A DNA stretch of 33,752 bases from an uncultured Verrucomicrobiota bacterium (GCA_946482165.1 CAMLQS010000013.1:1-33752); one strand, 5' to 3'; shown: positions 8,601 to 16,512, numbered from the stretch's first letter. A program made the numbers and translations. Notes: generated by a model not told the origin, from the sequence alone.

Positions 8601-10771
8601 ATCGCGGTGCGGGCGGCGAGCGCGGTGGAATTGGTGGCCGGCATCCACTCGGAGAGGTGGTTGTCCACGAACTGGTAGAAGGGCGGATTGCTGTTGGAGC
8701 TGGTGTCGGCGTCGCAGATGGAGCCGAAGAGCTCGCGGATGGCGGTAAGGTATTTGGCGCGGAAGGCGGCGTTTCCGGGCTGCGAGGTGGTGCCGAGGAG
8801 GGGCTGGAGCGGCTTCATGCTCATGGCGCCCATCAGTCCGACGGAGCCGCCCTCGGAGGCGTCGTAGAGCGTGATGAAGTTGTAGGCCTTGGCGGATTCG
8901 CCGGAGCCGAAGGTGGTGTCCATGTCATGAGGAACCGGATACATCCGCCTGTTCGCGCCGTCGTTCACGAAGACGGCGGCGTAGTCGTCGTCCTCGCCGT
9001 TGGAGATGTTCTCCTCGGCGTTCGGCATGATCGTCATGACCGCGAGCCAGCGGGCGAGGTAGTCGAGATCGACGACGGTGGAGAGCGTGGCGACCTCGGC
9101 GTCGGTGAAGGCGACGCCGTTCCAGGCGCCGGAGGCGACGTTGCCGGCGGTGGCGCCGGTGAAGTGCGAGGCGGCGAGGTTTTGCCAGACGGTGGTGAAA
9201 TTGACGACGTCGGACCAATCGTTGGCGGCGGCGTCGGTTTGTTTGTCCCAGCCGGAGTAGGTGCCGTCGGGCGTGGTGGGCGCGGTGTAGAGCGAGGACC
9301 AGTTGGTGATGGCTACCTTGCGGTAGATCTGGGCGGAGACGGCGCCGGGGAAATGGTTGCTCGCGTAGTCGGAGTTGAAGTCCTCGACGCGACAGAGGCG
9401 TCCGTGGTCGGCGGTGGAGCCGGAAGAGACGGTGTATTCGACGCCCTGGCGGCGGACCTCGACGGGCATCGCGTCGGCGGCGACGAGACCGGCGGCGCGC
9501 TGGAGTTTGTGGGCGAGAAACTGCACGGGGGCGCCACGCGGGCCGATGAGGAAGGACGACACGCCGTCCCACTTGTCGTCGTGGGGGAAGTTCACGCGCA
9601 GAGGCTTGATGGTGTAGTTGCGCGAGGAGTTGCCGCGGATGCGCATGCCGGCGCGGTAGCGGATGGTGGTGTCGTCGCCGTGGGTGGCGACGAGCGTGAG
9701 CGCGAAGGTGCGGTCGCTCTGGGCGTTGACCGAGGTGAAGGCGGCGTTTTCCGCGGCGGTGAGGATGAGTCGGTAGGCGGGCGCGCTGCCGGAGATGGTC
9801 TCGTTGTCGACCTGGTAGGCGCAGTTGGTGGTCTGGCCCTCGGAGTTTGGCGCGGGCCAGGTGCGCGAGAGCGCGCCGTCGCTCGCGGAGACGTAGAACT
9901 CGACAATGGTGAGGGCGGTCTTGGCGGCGAGCGTGGCGGAGAAGCGACCGGTGCCCTCGCTCGTCATGGCGACGGATTGGAAAGCTCCGGGCGAGGTCGA
10001 GGTGGCCTCGCGCCACCAAAGCGTAGCGGAAAGGGCGGAGACGGCGGACTCGTCGGCGAGCTGGCAGGAGATGGTGACCACGTCGGTGCTCTTCGGCACG
10101 GCGGGCGAGTGCTTCACCGAGGAGATGATCGGGGCGACGTTCGAAACGCGGAGGGTGTTGGCCGCGCCGGGCGTGCCTCCGACGGCGGTGGAGGCGCCCC
10201 AGTTTTGGCCGGAATCGACGGCGAGGAGGGGGTTGCGACGTTCGAAGGAACAGCCGCCGCCATTGGACTGCGTTATCCAGGACCAGCCGCCGAGAGAGTC
10301 GCGAGTGCGGGTCGCCCAATCGCCTTCGTCGGCGTAGGTGACGCGGTCCACGCGGGTGAAGCCGCCGGAGCCGTCGGGGGAGGAGAGAGTCACGTCTTCG
10401 CCGTCATTGGAGAGCTTGTCGCCGGTCTCCCAAGGGCCGTAAACGAGCGACGACGAGAGAGCGGAGTGGGCGGCGACAAGGGCGGTGGAGTTGGCCGCGA
10501 CGACGAGGTAGCCGCCGCCGGCTAGCGTGGTGCCGGAGGGGAAAACGTAGTCGACGCCCGTCGTCAGCGCCCAGCCGGAGAGGTCGACTGCGGTGGCGTC
10601 GGGATTGTGGACCTCGACGAATTCGAGAGCGGTGTTCTCGGGGTAGCCGGTCCCTGGGCGATACATGATCTCGTTGATCACCGGCGAGGCGGCCAGGGGG
10701 CCGGCGCCGACGGATAGGATGAGAAGCAAGGACGGGATCAGATCTCCACGCGAAAGCGGCGGGGTAGGCAT
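5639..10771 (-). CDS. Giant secreted CotH kinase-family protein with lamin-tail domains
   Basis: A 1710-residue exported protein. A signal peptide covers residues 1-28 (LIPSLLLILSVGAGPLAAS). Domains in order: a lamin-tail-like domain (about 28-150, SPVINEIMYRPG, FVEVHNPDATAVDLSGWAL); a CotH spore-coat-kinase-like domain (about 325-700, RYRAGMRIRGNSSRNYTIKP and later YPVPHDMDTTFG); lamin-tail repeats near 760-875, 904-1024, 1041-1175 and 1338-1458; a putative-Ig (He_PIG-like) domain near 1208-1290 (AAGLPAGLSIDTVTGLVSGT); and an Asp-rich thrombospondin-3/EF-like calcium segment near 1581-1631 (DTDADGIPDTWE, DSDGDGQSNYAEF) before a beta-rich C-terminus. CotH proteins can phosphorylate proteins, but activity here is unproven. 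The open frame extends upstream to 11515; I chose ATG 10771 because it opens the signal peptide. It is first in the six-gene operon and divergent from mlaE. Confidence 0.92.
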   Translation of the reverse strand: MPTPPLSRGDLIPSLLLILSVGAGPLAASPVINEIMYRPGTGYPENTALEFVEVHNPDATAVDLSGWALTTGVDYVFPSGTTLAGGGYLVVAANSTALVAAHSALSSSLVYGPWETGDKLSNDGEDVTLSSPDGSGGFTRVDRVTYADEGDWATRTRDSLGGWSWITQSNGGGCSFERRNPLLAVDSGQNWGASTAVGGTPGAANTLRVSNVAPIISSVKHSPAVPKSTDVVTISCQLADESAVSALSATLWWREATSTSPGAFQSVAMTSEGTGRFSATLAAKTALTIVEFYVSASDGALSRTWPAPNSEGQTTNCAYQVDNETISGSAPAYRLILTAAENAAFTSVNAQSDRTFALTLVATHGDDTTIRYRAGMRIRGNSSRNYTIKPLRVNFPHDDKWDGVSSFLIGPRGAPVQFLAHKLQRAAGLVAADAMPVEVRRQGVEYTVSSGSTADHGRLCRVEDFNSDYASNHFPGAVSAQIYRKVAITNWSSLYTAPTTPDGTYSGWDKQTDAAANDWSDVVNFTTVWQNLAASHFTGATAGNVASGAWNGVAFTDAEVATLSTVVDLDYLARWLAVMTIMPNAEENISNGEDDDYAAVFVNDGANRRMYPVPHDMDTTFGSGESAKAYNFITLYDASEGGSVGLMGAMSMKPLQPLLGTTSQPGNAAFRAKYLTAIRELFGSICDADTSSNSNPPFYQFVDNHLSEWMPATNSTALAARTAIKTFMTNRQAYLLGLVGAAKIAPAAAATGAGTLTSAPAGAVRLNEILALNTSAYAVGSVYPDLVELHNSSASSVSLSGYTISDAEGHAYTFPSGTTLAAGAYRLLTSDTLGFALDTDGDTVTLADASANVLDTVTFGPQLADKSIARLSANANTWGLAAPTPGAANGAALALGTSATHASALKLNEWAGNIDFRLTADFVEIYNPSAVVVPLGGLVITDNLSTYPTRYTFPALSYIAASGFTAVEADILGFSLNAYSDDLWLVGANAAVIDRADVTAQFADYSTGRSTDGGATWTNFSLPTPGLSNTTAAPAAYINLRDYLRITEVMYAPVGGGDYEYVELQNISSTVTLDLSGVRFTAGMDYTFASGATLAPGAYVVVCKKRSTYLARYTATAAVNALAAGSSSGSLDNSGEEIALTLPFPYLLNVLRFSYSPAWYPTTASADFGYSLTTRDAAGTPARVWGQSANWIPSAVQYGSPGAGDPPSITSGLAATGIVGDAFSYRVVATKSPTSYSAAGLPAGLSIDTVTGLVSGTPVAAGTSTVTIGAANATASVSATLTVTVAAHGSLDHFTWEYLPASAYAGKNFPVLVSARDAGGRRVQTFSGVSAITSARVNPAVSPILITELTDEGEDQFELQNVSSSTVNTTGWFAIIGDSTTTVSSRNTATYSLPASMASGALLRVSESNSAGRVYFGNAIAWTNTTPRGWVMLFDSTNTLRDFVAFGWTAAELASLSLTVNSTTVAPLSLGQWSGAGLAAGTRGVVANTPDSWRRTGTSDGNTSANWTWSNNAASFGTANTGLALPYATSIALTTTPTNATFASGEFLGYLAVATAADDAILTSTYASTYVGNSAAIDILSATDTDADGIPDTWETAHGLTVGASTNDTTLDSDGDGQSNYAEFLAGTDPQNNGSVFAITSQSFSTVSGEPVITVTWATVAGRFYQIRTSADLVAWTTASTILATADGTKTVDVPTGGEARFFTRVVLVE

Positions 10772-10836
10772 GGCTGGGATGGCTCCGTTTGCGTCGCATG
10801 GCGGCTCCCATCCACCCCGCAGGGACGAAGACGGGC

Positions 10837-10842
10837 TAAAAT
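10837..10842 (+). promoter_or_regulatory. Possible -10 element upstream of mlaE
   Basis: TAAAAT, a 5-of-6 match to the bacterial -10 consensus, lies 61 bases upstream of the mlaE GTG in the 132-base gap between divergent cotH-like and mlaE genes. No good -35 hexamer is found 16-18 bases upstream, so this is a weak call. The rest of the gap holds no other recognisable site. Confidence 0.22.
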
Positions 10843-10903
10843 GGGACGAACCCGGACCAGGCGGGGCCGCGCTTTTCCGTTCGCCTTTGGGCCCGCAACC
10901 TAA

Positions 10904-11704
10904 GTGATTGCCGGGTTTCCTCGCCCCGTGCTCTCCGCCCTTGGTCAATCCACGCTTCGAACCCTTGCCGAATCCGGCAACTTCGCCCGCTTCACGACGC
11001 GCGGCTTCGTCTCCGCGATCGGCTCGCGCCGGCTCGGACGGCGCCTCGTGCGGGCCGTCTACGAGCAGGGCGTGCGCTGCCTGCCGGTCATCCTGATCGT
11101 CGGCCTGTTCACCGGCCTGGTTCTCGGCCTCCAGGGTTACCACACCCTCAACCGCTTCGGCTCCTCCGCCCTTCTCGGCCAGCTCGTCGCCCTCACCCTC
11201 GTCCGCGAACTCGCCCCTGTTCTGGCGGCGCTTATGCTCGTCGGCCAGGCCGGCTCCGCGCTCACCGCCGAGCTCGGCATCCAGCGCAATTCGGAACAGA
11301 TCGACGCCCTCGAAACCATGGGCATCGATCCCTACGGTTTTCTCGTCGCGCCGCGTCTCCTCGCCGCCCTTCTCGTCTACCCGATGATGACCGCCTTCTT
11401 CTCGCTCATCGGGTTGATAGGCGGCTGGCTCTCCGGCTCCGTCCTCCTCGCGCTCGAAGGCGGCGTCTACTGGTCGAGCGTCCACCGGGCCGTCCAGCTC
11501 CACGACGTCGGGCAATCCATGCTAAAGGCCTTCGTCTTTGGCGGCCTCACCGTCGCCCTCTGCTGCCACAACGGCTTCAACGCCCACCGTCGCACCGGCT
11601 CCACCGGCGCGCGCGCCGTCTCCGCGTCCACCACGCGCGCGGTCGTCTTCTCCTGCATCGCCGTGCTCGCCTCGGACTACCTGATCACCTCGCTCCTGGT
11701 CTGA
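10904..11704 (+). CDS. mlaE: MlaE-type lipid ABC transporter permease
   Basis: A 266-residue inner-membrane permease of the MlaE/YrbE family, part of the machinery that moves phospholipids between the membranes. Family features are the amphipathic N-terminus (TTRGFVSAIG), membrane segments from about residue 58 (LPVILIVGLFTGLVLGLQGY), and the highly conserved central stretch LVRELAPVLAALMLVGQAGSA followed by TAELGIQRNSEQIDALETMG. Later helices include LLAALLVYPMMTAFFSLIGL and a C-terminal SCIAVLASDYLITSLLV. The length is normal for the family. The start is GTG just after an in-frame TAA; no Shine-Dalgarno sequence is visible. It is the first gene of mlaE-mlaF-mlaD and 55 bases upstream of mlaF. 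Confidence 0.94.
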   Translation: MIAGFPRPVLSALGQSTLRTLAESGNFARFTTRGFVSAIGSRRLGRRLVRAVYEQGVRCLPVILIVGLFTGLVLGLQGYHTLNRFGSSALLGQLVALTLVRELAPVLAALMLVGQAGSALTAELGIQRNSEQIDALETMGIDPYGFLVAPRLLAALLVYPMMTAFFSLIGLIGGWLSGSVLLALEGGVYWSSVHRAVQLHDVGQSMLKAFVFGGLTVALCCHNGFNAHRRTGSTGARAVSASTTRAVVFSCIAVLASDYLITSLLV

Positions 11705-11759
11705 GATCCCGCCGACGCCCGCCTTTCGCATTCGCCACGCCTGCCCTCGGCACCCTCCG

Positions 11760-12575
11760 ATGTCCGAACCCGCCTCCGCCCCCCTTCTCGCCACCCGCTC
11801 GATGCAAAAGCGCTTCGGCGAACGCGTCGTGCTCGCCGACGTGACCCTCGAGGTCGACCGCGGCGAAGTCCTCGCCATCGTCGGGAAATCCGGCACAGGC
11901 AAATCCGTCTTGTTGAAGTGCCTCGCCGGCGTCCTTCGGCCTGACTACGGCACGGTCCTTTTCGACGGACAGCCGCTCTCGCGCGACGACGCCCCCGCCC
12001 TCGCCGCCTTTCGCAGCCGCTGCTCCTATCTTTTTCAAGGCAACGCCCTGCTCGACTCGCTGACCGCCTGGGAAAACGTCGCCCTGCCGCTTGAGCAAAC
12101 CACCCTCCTGCCCAAGCCCGAGATCCGCGACCGCGTCGCCGACGCCCTCCGCCGACTCGAACTCGAAAACGACGCCAAGCGCTATCCTTCCCAGCTTTCC
12201 GGAGGCATGCAAAAACGCCTCGCGTTGGCTCGCGCCCTCGTCACCCGTCCCGAGCTCGTGCTCTTCGACGAGCCCACCGCCGGCCTCGATCCCCTTCGCC
12301 GCAACGCCGTCTTCACGCTGATCGCCCACGCCCGGCGCGAGTTCGGCTTCACCGCCGTCATCGTCACGCACGACCTTCCGGAGGCCCTCGTGGCCTGCGA
12401 TCACCTCGCGTTTCTCGACCACGGCCGTATCCACTTTTCAGGCACGCCGGCCGATTTCACCGCCACGGACGACCCCGTAGTCGCCGCCTTCCGCGACAGC
12501 CCTGCGGCCCTCGCCCGCTCCGTCCAGCAACTCCGCGCCGGCGGCCCCCTCGAACCCGCCGACGACCTCGGATAA
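11760..12575 (+). CDS. mlaF: MlaF-type ABC transporter ATP-binding protein
   Basis: A 271-residue ABC ATPase that would power MlaE. Walker A is GKSGTGKS (residues 42-49), the Q-loop is at CSYLFQGNALLDSLTAWENV, the signature is LSGGMQKR, Walker B plus D-loop is LVLFDEPTAGLDP, and the H-switch is VIVTHD. LFQGNALLDSLT and LSGGMQKR are typical of the MlaF/Ttg2A subgroup rather than of generic ABC proteins. The C-terminus (about 245-271) is a short Ala/Leu-rich tail. It lies between mlaE and mlaD on the same strand, with 55- and 68-base gaps. Confidence 0.95.
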   Translation: MSEPASAPLLATRSMQKRFGERVVLADVTLEVDRGEVLAIVGKSGTGKSVLLKCLAGVLRPDYGTVLFDGQPLSRDDAPALAAFRSRCSYLFQGNALLDSLTAWENVALPLEQTTLLPKPEIRDRVADALRRLELENDAKRYPSQLSGGMQKRLALARALVTRPELVLFDEPTAGLDPLRRNAVFTLIAHARREFGFTAVIVTHDLPEALVACDHLAFLDHGRIHFSGTPADFTATDDPVVAAFRDSPAALARSVQQLRAGGPLEPADDLG

Positions 12576-12643
12576 CTCCCGCCCTTCGCTCCGTCCTCTG
12601 TCGCTCCGTCCCTCTGTCGCTCTCCCGTTCTGATTCCGCCGCC

Positions 12644-13120
12644 ATGCAGCCCACGCCCGTCAAATACACCCGCATCGACCTCGCGGTCGGCACCTTCGTC
12701 CTCGCCGGCCTCGTCGCCATCGTCTGGCTCGCGCTGAAGATCGGCGCGGGCGCCCTGGTCGGCGGCGCCACCACCACGGTGCGCGCGCGTTTCTCCAACC
12801 TCGGCGGCCTCGCCCCCGGCGCCAGCGTGCTCATCTCCGGCGTCGCCGTCGGCAAGGTCGAGAAAGTCGAGCTCGACGAGCGCTACGCCGCCATCGCCAC
12901 CCTGCGCGTGCGCAAGGACGTGAAGCTGCCTTCCGACACCATGGCCGCGATCCGCAGCAGCGGCCTGATCGGCGAGAAGCACATCGCCCTCAGCCCCGGC
13001 GCGGACGACACGCTGCTCGAGCCCAACGAGCTGATCACCGACACCGAAAGCGCCGTCGACCTCGAGTCTCTCATCAGCCGCTTCGCCTTCGGCGGCGTGA
13101 AGTCGGAAGAGAAGAAATAG
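12644..13120 (+). CDS. mlaD: MlaD-type MCE-domain protein
   Basis: A 158-residue MCE (mammalian cell entry) protein. It has a short cytoplasmic N-terminus, one membrane anchor at about residues 13-31 (LAVGTFVLAGLVAIVWLAL), then an MCE domain at about 42-125. The domain shows VRARFSNLGGLAPGASVLISGVAVGKV, split here for length into FSNLGGLAPGASVLISG and VAVGKVEKVEL, and the IRSSGLIGEKHIALSPG strand. E. coli MlaD forms a hexameric ring on the permease and shuttles lipids. The length is somewhat short for the family, with little after the MCE domain. No periplasmic carrier (mlaC) or STAS subunit (mlaB) follows; the next gene converges from the other strand only 11 bases away. Confidence 0.93.
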   Translation: MQPTPVKYTRIDLAVGTFVLAGLVAIVWLALKIGAGALVGGATTTVRARFSNLGGLAPGASVLISGVAVGKVEKVELDERYAAIATLRVRKDVKLPSDTMAAIRSSGLIGEKHIALSPGADDTLLEPNELITDTESAVDLESLISRFAFGGVKSEEKK

Positions 13121-13131
13121 GCCGCCCACGC

Positions 13132-14631
13132 CTACTCGGGGAGATCCTCCGCCATCTCCAGGCGCACCTCGGTGCTGAGCGCGCCATCCGCCCCGGGCGC
13201 CTGCGGAATGACGCCCAGCCGCAACCCCCTGAATTCGCCGCTTTCATTCTCCTGTCCCACCTGGATCTCGCCCGCGTTTCCCGCAAGAAGGGTGATTTTC
13301 GGGGAAGCAAGGATGTCCACGCCGGGCGCGCTTATTCTAAGACGTTCCAGCACCCGCGCCACCTCGTCGGCGGTCCAGACTTCTCCATGTTGGAGCGTAT
13401 TGGCGGCGCCGGTGAGCAGGCCATCCAAACCCAGCTCTTTCGCGACCTCGTCCGGCATAGCAAGAAATCTGCCTCCGACCTCCACCTGAGTCCCCTTCCC
13501 ATTCGCCAGTGGCAGGGCCCGGGGGTCAACAAAGGCGAAAAAGCGCTTCCCGTTCGCGGCCCGCGAGCCGCCGGTCACGATGACCTCCCCCGGCTTGGTG
13601 GACACCTTCAGGTTGGAACTCACCAAATGGGTGTTCCCGGGATCCAGGGGCCGGCGCAACTCCGCCAACGCCTCTTTCGCGCGTTTCAGCTCCGCGGTGC
13701 GCTTATCCAACTCCGCGGCGGCCTCGGCCAGGCGAGCGCGAAGATCCGCGTTGTCCCGTTCGAGTCCTGCGGCGCGCTCGTCACGCGTGTTCATGGGTGC
13801 GCGCAGGGTCGCCTCCGCCGGGGCGCGAATATCGCTCTCGACCGGAGGCGGAACGGGGCTCTGCGGACGCAGGCAAAGATAAGTCGCAAAACTCGCGAGC
13901 CCGGCGGCCGCCACCGCGACCGCGCCGATTTTGATTTTGCCCATAAAAAGCAGCGTGAGCCCGGCACCGAGTTTCGCGGCTCCACCCGCCGTCGCCACGA
14001 ACGAGATGACGGACGGCCCAACCGCCGCCGGAGCCGCCATCATGCCGTGCGCGCCAAGCGCCACGCCCAGCGCCTCGGAGGTGGACCGCACGCCGCGCCG
14101 CACCAAGACCGCACGCAGCTTCTCCAGCGCCCGCTCGGTGCGCATCCGCGCCGCGTTCTCGCCCATGCCCAGGGCGGCGCCGACCTCCGCGAAGCTGCGC
14201 TGCTGGAAAAACCGCAACACCACCGCCGCGCGGTCCTTCTCCCGCAAGCCGGCCAAGGCATCGTCGAGACACGGCGCGATACGCTCCCATTCACCGCCGC
14301 CCGACTCATCGATCTCCGCGACCGCGCCGGCATCGCGCACCGCGCAATCCTCGCGAACCACGCGCCGGAGATCAGCCGTGCGCAGCTTGGCGGACGAGAG
14401 CCGCGTGCTCTGGAAGAGCCAGGCCGCGAGCACCCGATGCTCGGCAAGAGCGCCGGCCTTGCGCGCGAGCGCGAGAAAGACGCTTTGCGTGACCTCCTGC
14501 GCCCGGTGGTGGTCGCCGACCTGGCGTCGCGCGGCGGAATACACGAGGTCCGCGTGGCGCCGCACCAGCTCCGAAAACGCCGCCTGGTCGCGGTTCATCG
14601 CATAAGAACGGAGAAGAGTGCGGTCATCCAT
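13132..14631 (-). CDS. ECF sigma factor with membrane anchor and secretin-like C-terminal tail
   Basis: A 499-residue protein. Residues 1-170 are an ECF sigma factor: region 2 (AFSELVRRHADLVYSAARRQVGD, split as AFSELVRRHADLVYSA and ARRQVGDHHRAQEVTQ, then SVFLALARKA) and region 4 helix-turn-helix (LDDALAGLREKDRAAVVLRF, FAEVGAALGMGENAARMRTE). A single hydrophobic segment near 229-250 (KIKIGAVAVAAAGLASFATY) is followed by a coiled coil (about 280-325, DNADLRARLAEAAAELDKRT). A C-terminal domain then carries VDILASPKITLLAGNAGEI, similar to the motif of secretin-type domains. Normal ECF sigma factors are about 200 residues. Such long fusions occur in Verrucomicrobiota and Planctomycetota; the tail may act as an anti-sigma or sensor module. 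No separate anti-sigma gene is adjacent. Confidence 0.88.
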   Translation of the reverse strand: MDDRTLLRSYAMNRDQAAFSELVRRHADLVYSAARRQVGDHHRAQEVTQSVFLALARKAGALAEHRVLAAWLFQSTRLSSAKLRTADLRRVVREDCAVRDAGAVAEIDESGGGEWERIAPCLDDALAGLREKDRAAVVLRFFQQRSFAEVGAALGMGENAARMRTERALEKLRAVLVRRGVRSTSEALGVALGAHGMMAAPAAVGPSVISFVATAGGAAKLGAGLTLLFMGKIKIGAVAVAAAGLASFATYLCLRPQSPVPPPVESDIRAPAEATLRAPMNTRDERAAGLERDNADLRARLAEAAAELDKRTAELKRAKEALAELRRPLDPGNTHLVSSNLKVSTKPGEVIVTGGSRAANGKRFFAFVDPRALPLANGKGTQVEVGGRFLAMPDEVAKELGLDGLLTGAANTLQHGEVWTADEVARVLERLRISAPGVDILASPKITLLAGNAGEIQVGQENESGEFRGLRLGVIPQAPGADGALSTEVRLEMAEDLPE

Positions 14632-14831
14632 GAGGCTTGCGAAGACTTACACCCGCCGCCGACGCCAACCGCACAAAAATCCGTCTTTCACGCGGCCACT
14701 TAACACCTCGGTTCGGCCCGCTGTTACCAGCGAGTTAGGGGCGTTTAACTTTGACCCGTGGTTTACGCACGGCACCGTGCCCGCTCAAGTTGCGTCACAT
14801 TCCGACACAAACCTGCGCAAGCGCTCTTCAA

Positions 14832-15293
14832 ATGCGGAGTTCCTCGGTGGGCGAATTCGGCTCCCGTCCGAACAACCCGGAGACCAGTCCGAGGCGCCAC
14901 GGAGCGACGCCGATCCTGGCCCTGTTGATTCGTCACCGGCTCCTCGGCCTCGTCGCGCTGATCGCGGCGGCTTCTCATTTCATTCTGAAAACGACCGGGG
15001 GTGCCGGGCTCCCCTGCCCGGCGCGAGAACTCCTCGGCGGGACTTGTCCGGGCTGCGGCCTGGGAAGCGCGATTCTCCGGCTCGCCGGCGGCGAGTGGCG
15101 CGAAGCCCTGGCGCATCACGCATTCGCCCCCGTGTTCGCGGCGATCCTGCTCTTGCTGGCGGGCGTCCAAACGCTGCCGGCCGCGATCCGCCTGCGCGTG
15201 GCGGATCGTGTCGCCGCATGGGAGGGGCGAACCGCCGCGGGGCCGCTTCTGCTGATCGCGTTGACCGCCTATTGGCTGCTTGGCCTCCCCTGA
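14832..15293 (+). CDS. DUF2752 family membrane protein
   Basis: A 153-residue membrane protein of the DUF2752 family, function unknown. It has the family's cysteine motif GGTCPGCGLGSAILRLAGGEW (C72 and C75, with C62 in GLPCPAR before it), then the conserved helical stretch EALAHHAFAP. About three hydrophobic segments are present: residues 37-53, 99-115 and near the C-terminus (LLLIALTAYWLLGL). I preferred ATG at 14832 because the 27 residues encoded upstream look like non-coding promoter DNA. It lies 60 bases before the DUF4190 protein gene and may be the first gene of the ubiquitin-like operon, or only a neighbour. Divergent from the sigma factor, with a 200-base gap in which I could not place a promoter. 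Confidence 0.8.
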   Translation: MRSSSVGEFGSRPNNPETSPRRHGATPILALLIRHRLLGLVALIAAASHFILKTTGGAGLPCPARELLGGTCPGCGLGSAILRLAGGEWREALAHHAFAPVFAAILLLLAGVQTLPAAIRLRVADRVAAWEGRTAAGPLLLIALTAYWLLGLP

Positions 15294-15353
15294 GCCGCGC
15301 CCGGACTTTCCCAGCCTTTCCTCCAGAATCTCCGCTTCACTCGCACTCCATCC

Positions 15354-15752
15354 ATGCAATGCAAAAACCATTCCTCCACCGCGGCGGTTGATCGCTGCAC
15401 CGGCTGCGCCGAACCTTTCTGCGGCGATTGCCTGGTCGAGATCCAAGGCCAAAAATACTGCGGCGCCTGCAAGGTGATGGCCCTGAAAGGCCGGCCGGTG
15501 GTGGTGGAGCAAGGCAGCGTGCCGTGCAAGGAAGCCGGCGAAGCGCTCACGATGGCTATCATCAGCCTCTTTTGCTTCGGATTCATCCTGGGCCCCCTCG
15601 CGATAGCCAAGGCATCGAAAGCAAAAGCGCTGATCGAGGCGGACCCGGAGCTCACCGGCTCCGGCAAGGCGACCGCGGCGCAGATCATCGGGGGACTCGC
15701 GCTCGCCTTCTGGATCCTCAGTCTCGCGGCAAAAATGTCCTCCACCCGCTGA
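15354..15752 (+). CDS. B-box-like zinc finger and DUF4190-like membrane protein
   Basis: A 132-residue protein. The N-terminal 40 residues form a zinc-finger module with ligand-type residues C3, H6, C15, C18, C23, C26, C36 and C39, a B-box-like spacing (CKNHSSTAAVDRCTGC, FCGDCL, KYCGAC). Two hydrophobic segments follow at about 64-84 and 107-126, separated by a helical loop containing GPLAIAKASKAKAL, typical of DUF4190-type two-helix proteins. The finger would face the cytoplasm. In eukaryotes B-box fingers accompany RING E3s; here the link is only by analogy and neighbourhood, since the gene sits 10 bases before another zinc-finger membrane protein and heads the ubiquitin-like gene run. Confidence 0.75.
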   Translation: MQCKNHSSTAAVDRCTGCAEPFCGDCLVEIQGQKYCGACKVMALKGRPVVVEQGSVPCKEAGEALTMAIISLFCFGFILGPLAIAKASKAKALIEADPELTGSGKATAAQIIGGLALAFWILSLAAKMSSTR

Positions 15753-15762
15753 GCCGCCCGCA

Positions 15763-16494
15763 ATGGACCTGATCTGCCCGACCTGCCGAGGTTCCTTGAC
15801 GCGAGAGGGGCCCGTCGCGCGATGCCTCTCCCACGGGGGAACTTTTCAAGTGCTGTATTTCCGCGAGCCCGCACCCGCGCCCGTGGCGGCGACGGCGAGC
15901 CCGGTCGAAGCCGACGCCGCGCCACCGCCTCCCTCCGATCCCGTCGATTCCTCCGTCCCGCCACCGATCAAGAGCCCCGTGCGGCTTACCCTCGCGCCGC
16001 GCGCCCCTCTGCCATCGCCCCCCGCGGAGGTGTCCCCCCGGTTCGCGAACATGCGCTGCGTGCAACACCCCTCGGTGACCGCCGCCGCGCAATGCTGCTC
16101 CTGCGGAGCCTATGTGTGCGCGACCTGCGATTTCGCGCTGCCCAACAACCTTCACGTCTGCCCCGCCTGCGCCGTCGCTTCGCAGAGCGGGCTGAGCCCG
16201 AGGCGCAAACGCGGCCTGTGGTGGTCGCTCGGGCTCGCGATCTGGTCCAGTGTTGTCATGGCGGCGCTTTTCGCCGCCGCAGTGGCAGGCTCCATGGAAT
16301 CCGAAGCCGCGCAGGCCGGCTTCGGGGTTCTGCTCACCATGCTGGCGTTCGTGCCCTCGGTGATCGGCTTCGGCATCGGCTTGAGCACGGTCGACCGCCG
16401 TCTGGCGAATCCGCCTCTCCTCTGGGTGGCAACAATCTGGAACGCGCTGATCGCGGCCGGCTATTTGCTGCTGGCCATGATCGGCGCCGACTAA
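15763..16494 (+). CDS. Dual zinc-finger membrane protein of the ubiquitin-like locus
   Basis: A 243-residue protein without a named function. It opens with a C4/C3H-type zinc ribbon (C5, C8, C21, H24: LICPTCRGSL, RCLSHGGTF). A Pro/Ala-rich linker covers about 35-90. A second, B-box-like finger spans roughly 95-140 (MRCVQHPSVTAAAQCCSCGA, YVCATCDF, HVCPAC). Three hydrophobic segments end the protein (about 150-176, 184-205 and 217-240). The second finger closely resembles that of the preceding gene, suggesting the pair arose by duplication or acts together. It is 18 bases before the next gene. Confidence 0.75.
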   Translation: MDLICPTCRGSLTREGPVARCLSHGGTFQVLYFREPAPAPVAATASPVEADAAPPPPSDPVDSSVPPPIKSPVRLTLAPRAPLPSPPAEVSPRFANMRCVQHPSVTAAAQCCSCGAYVCATCDFALPNNLHVCPACAVASQSGLSPRRKRGLWWSLGLAIWSSVVMAALFAAAVAGSMESEAAQAGFGVLLTMLAFVPSVIGFGIGLSTVDRRLANPPLLWVATIWNALIAAGYLLLAMIGAD

Positions 16495-16512
16495 GCCCAC
16501 CAAAACCGAGCC

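Noticed and set aside
5703..8648. Long minus-strand frame inside the CotH gene
   Set aside because: Very Arg/His-rich sequence typical of a GC-rich shifted frame, while the CotH frame has clear domains.
10772..11515. Open frame extending the CotH protein upstream
   Set aside because: It runs antisense through mlaE and lacks protein-like composition; a signal peptide starts at 10771.
12585..12635. Short direct repeat of a CTCCGTCC-CTCTGTC-like unit before mlaD
   Set aside because: Two copies of a pyrimidine-rich stretch with no recognisable role; too short to support a feature.
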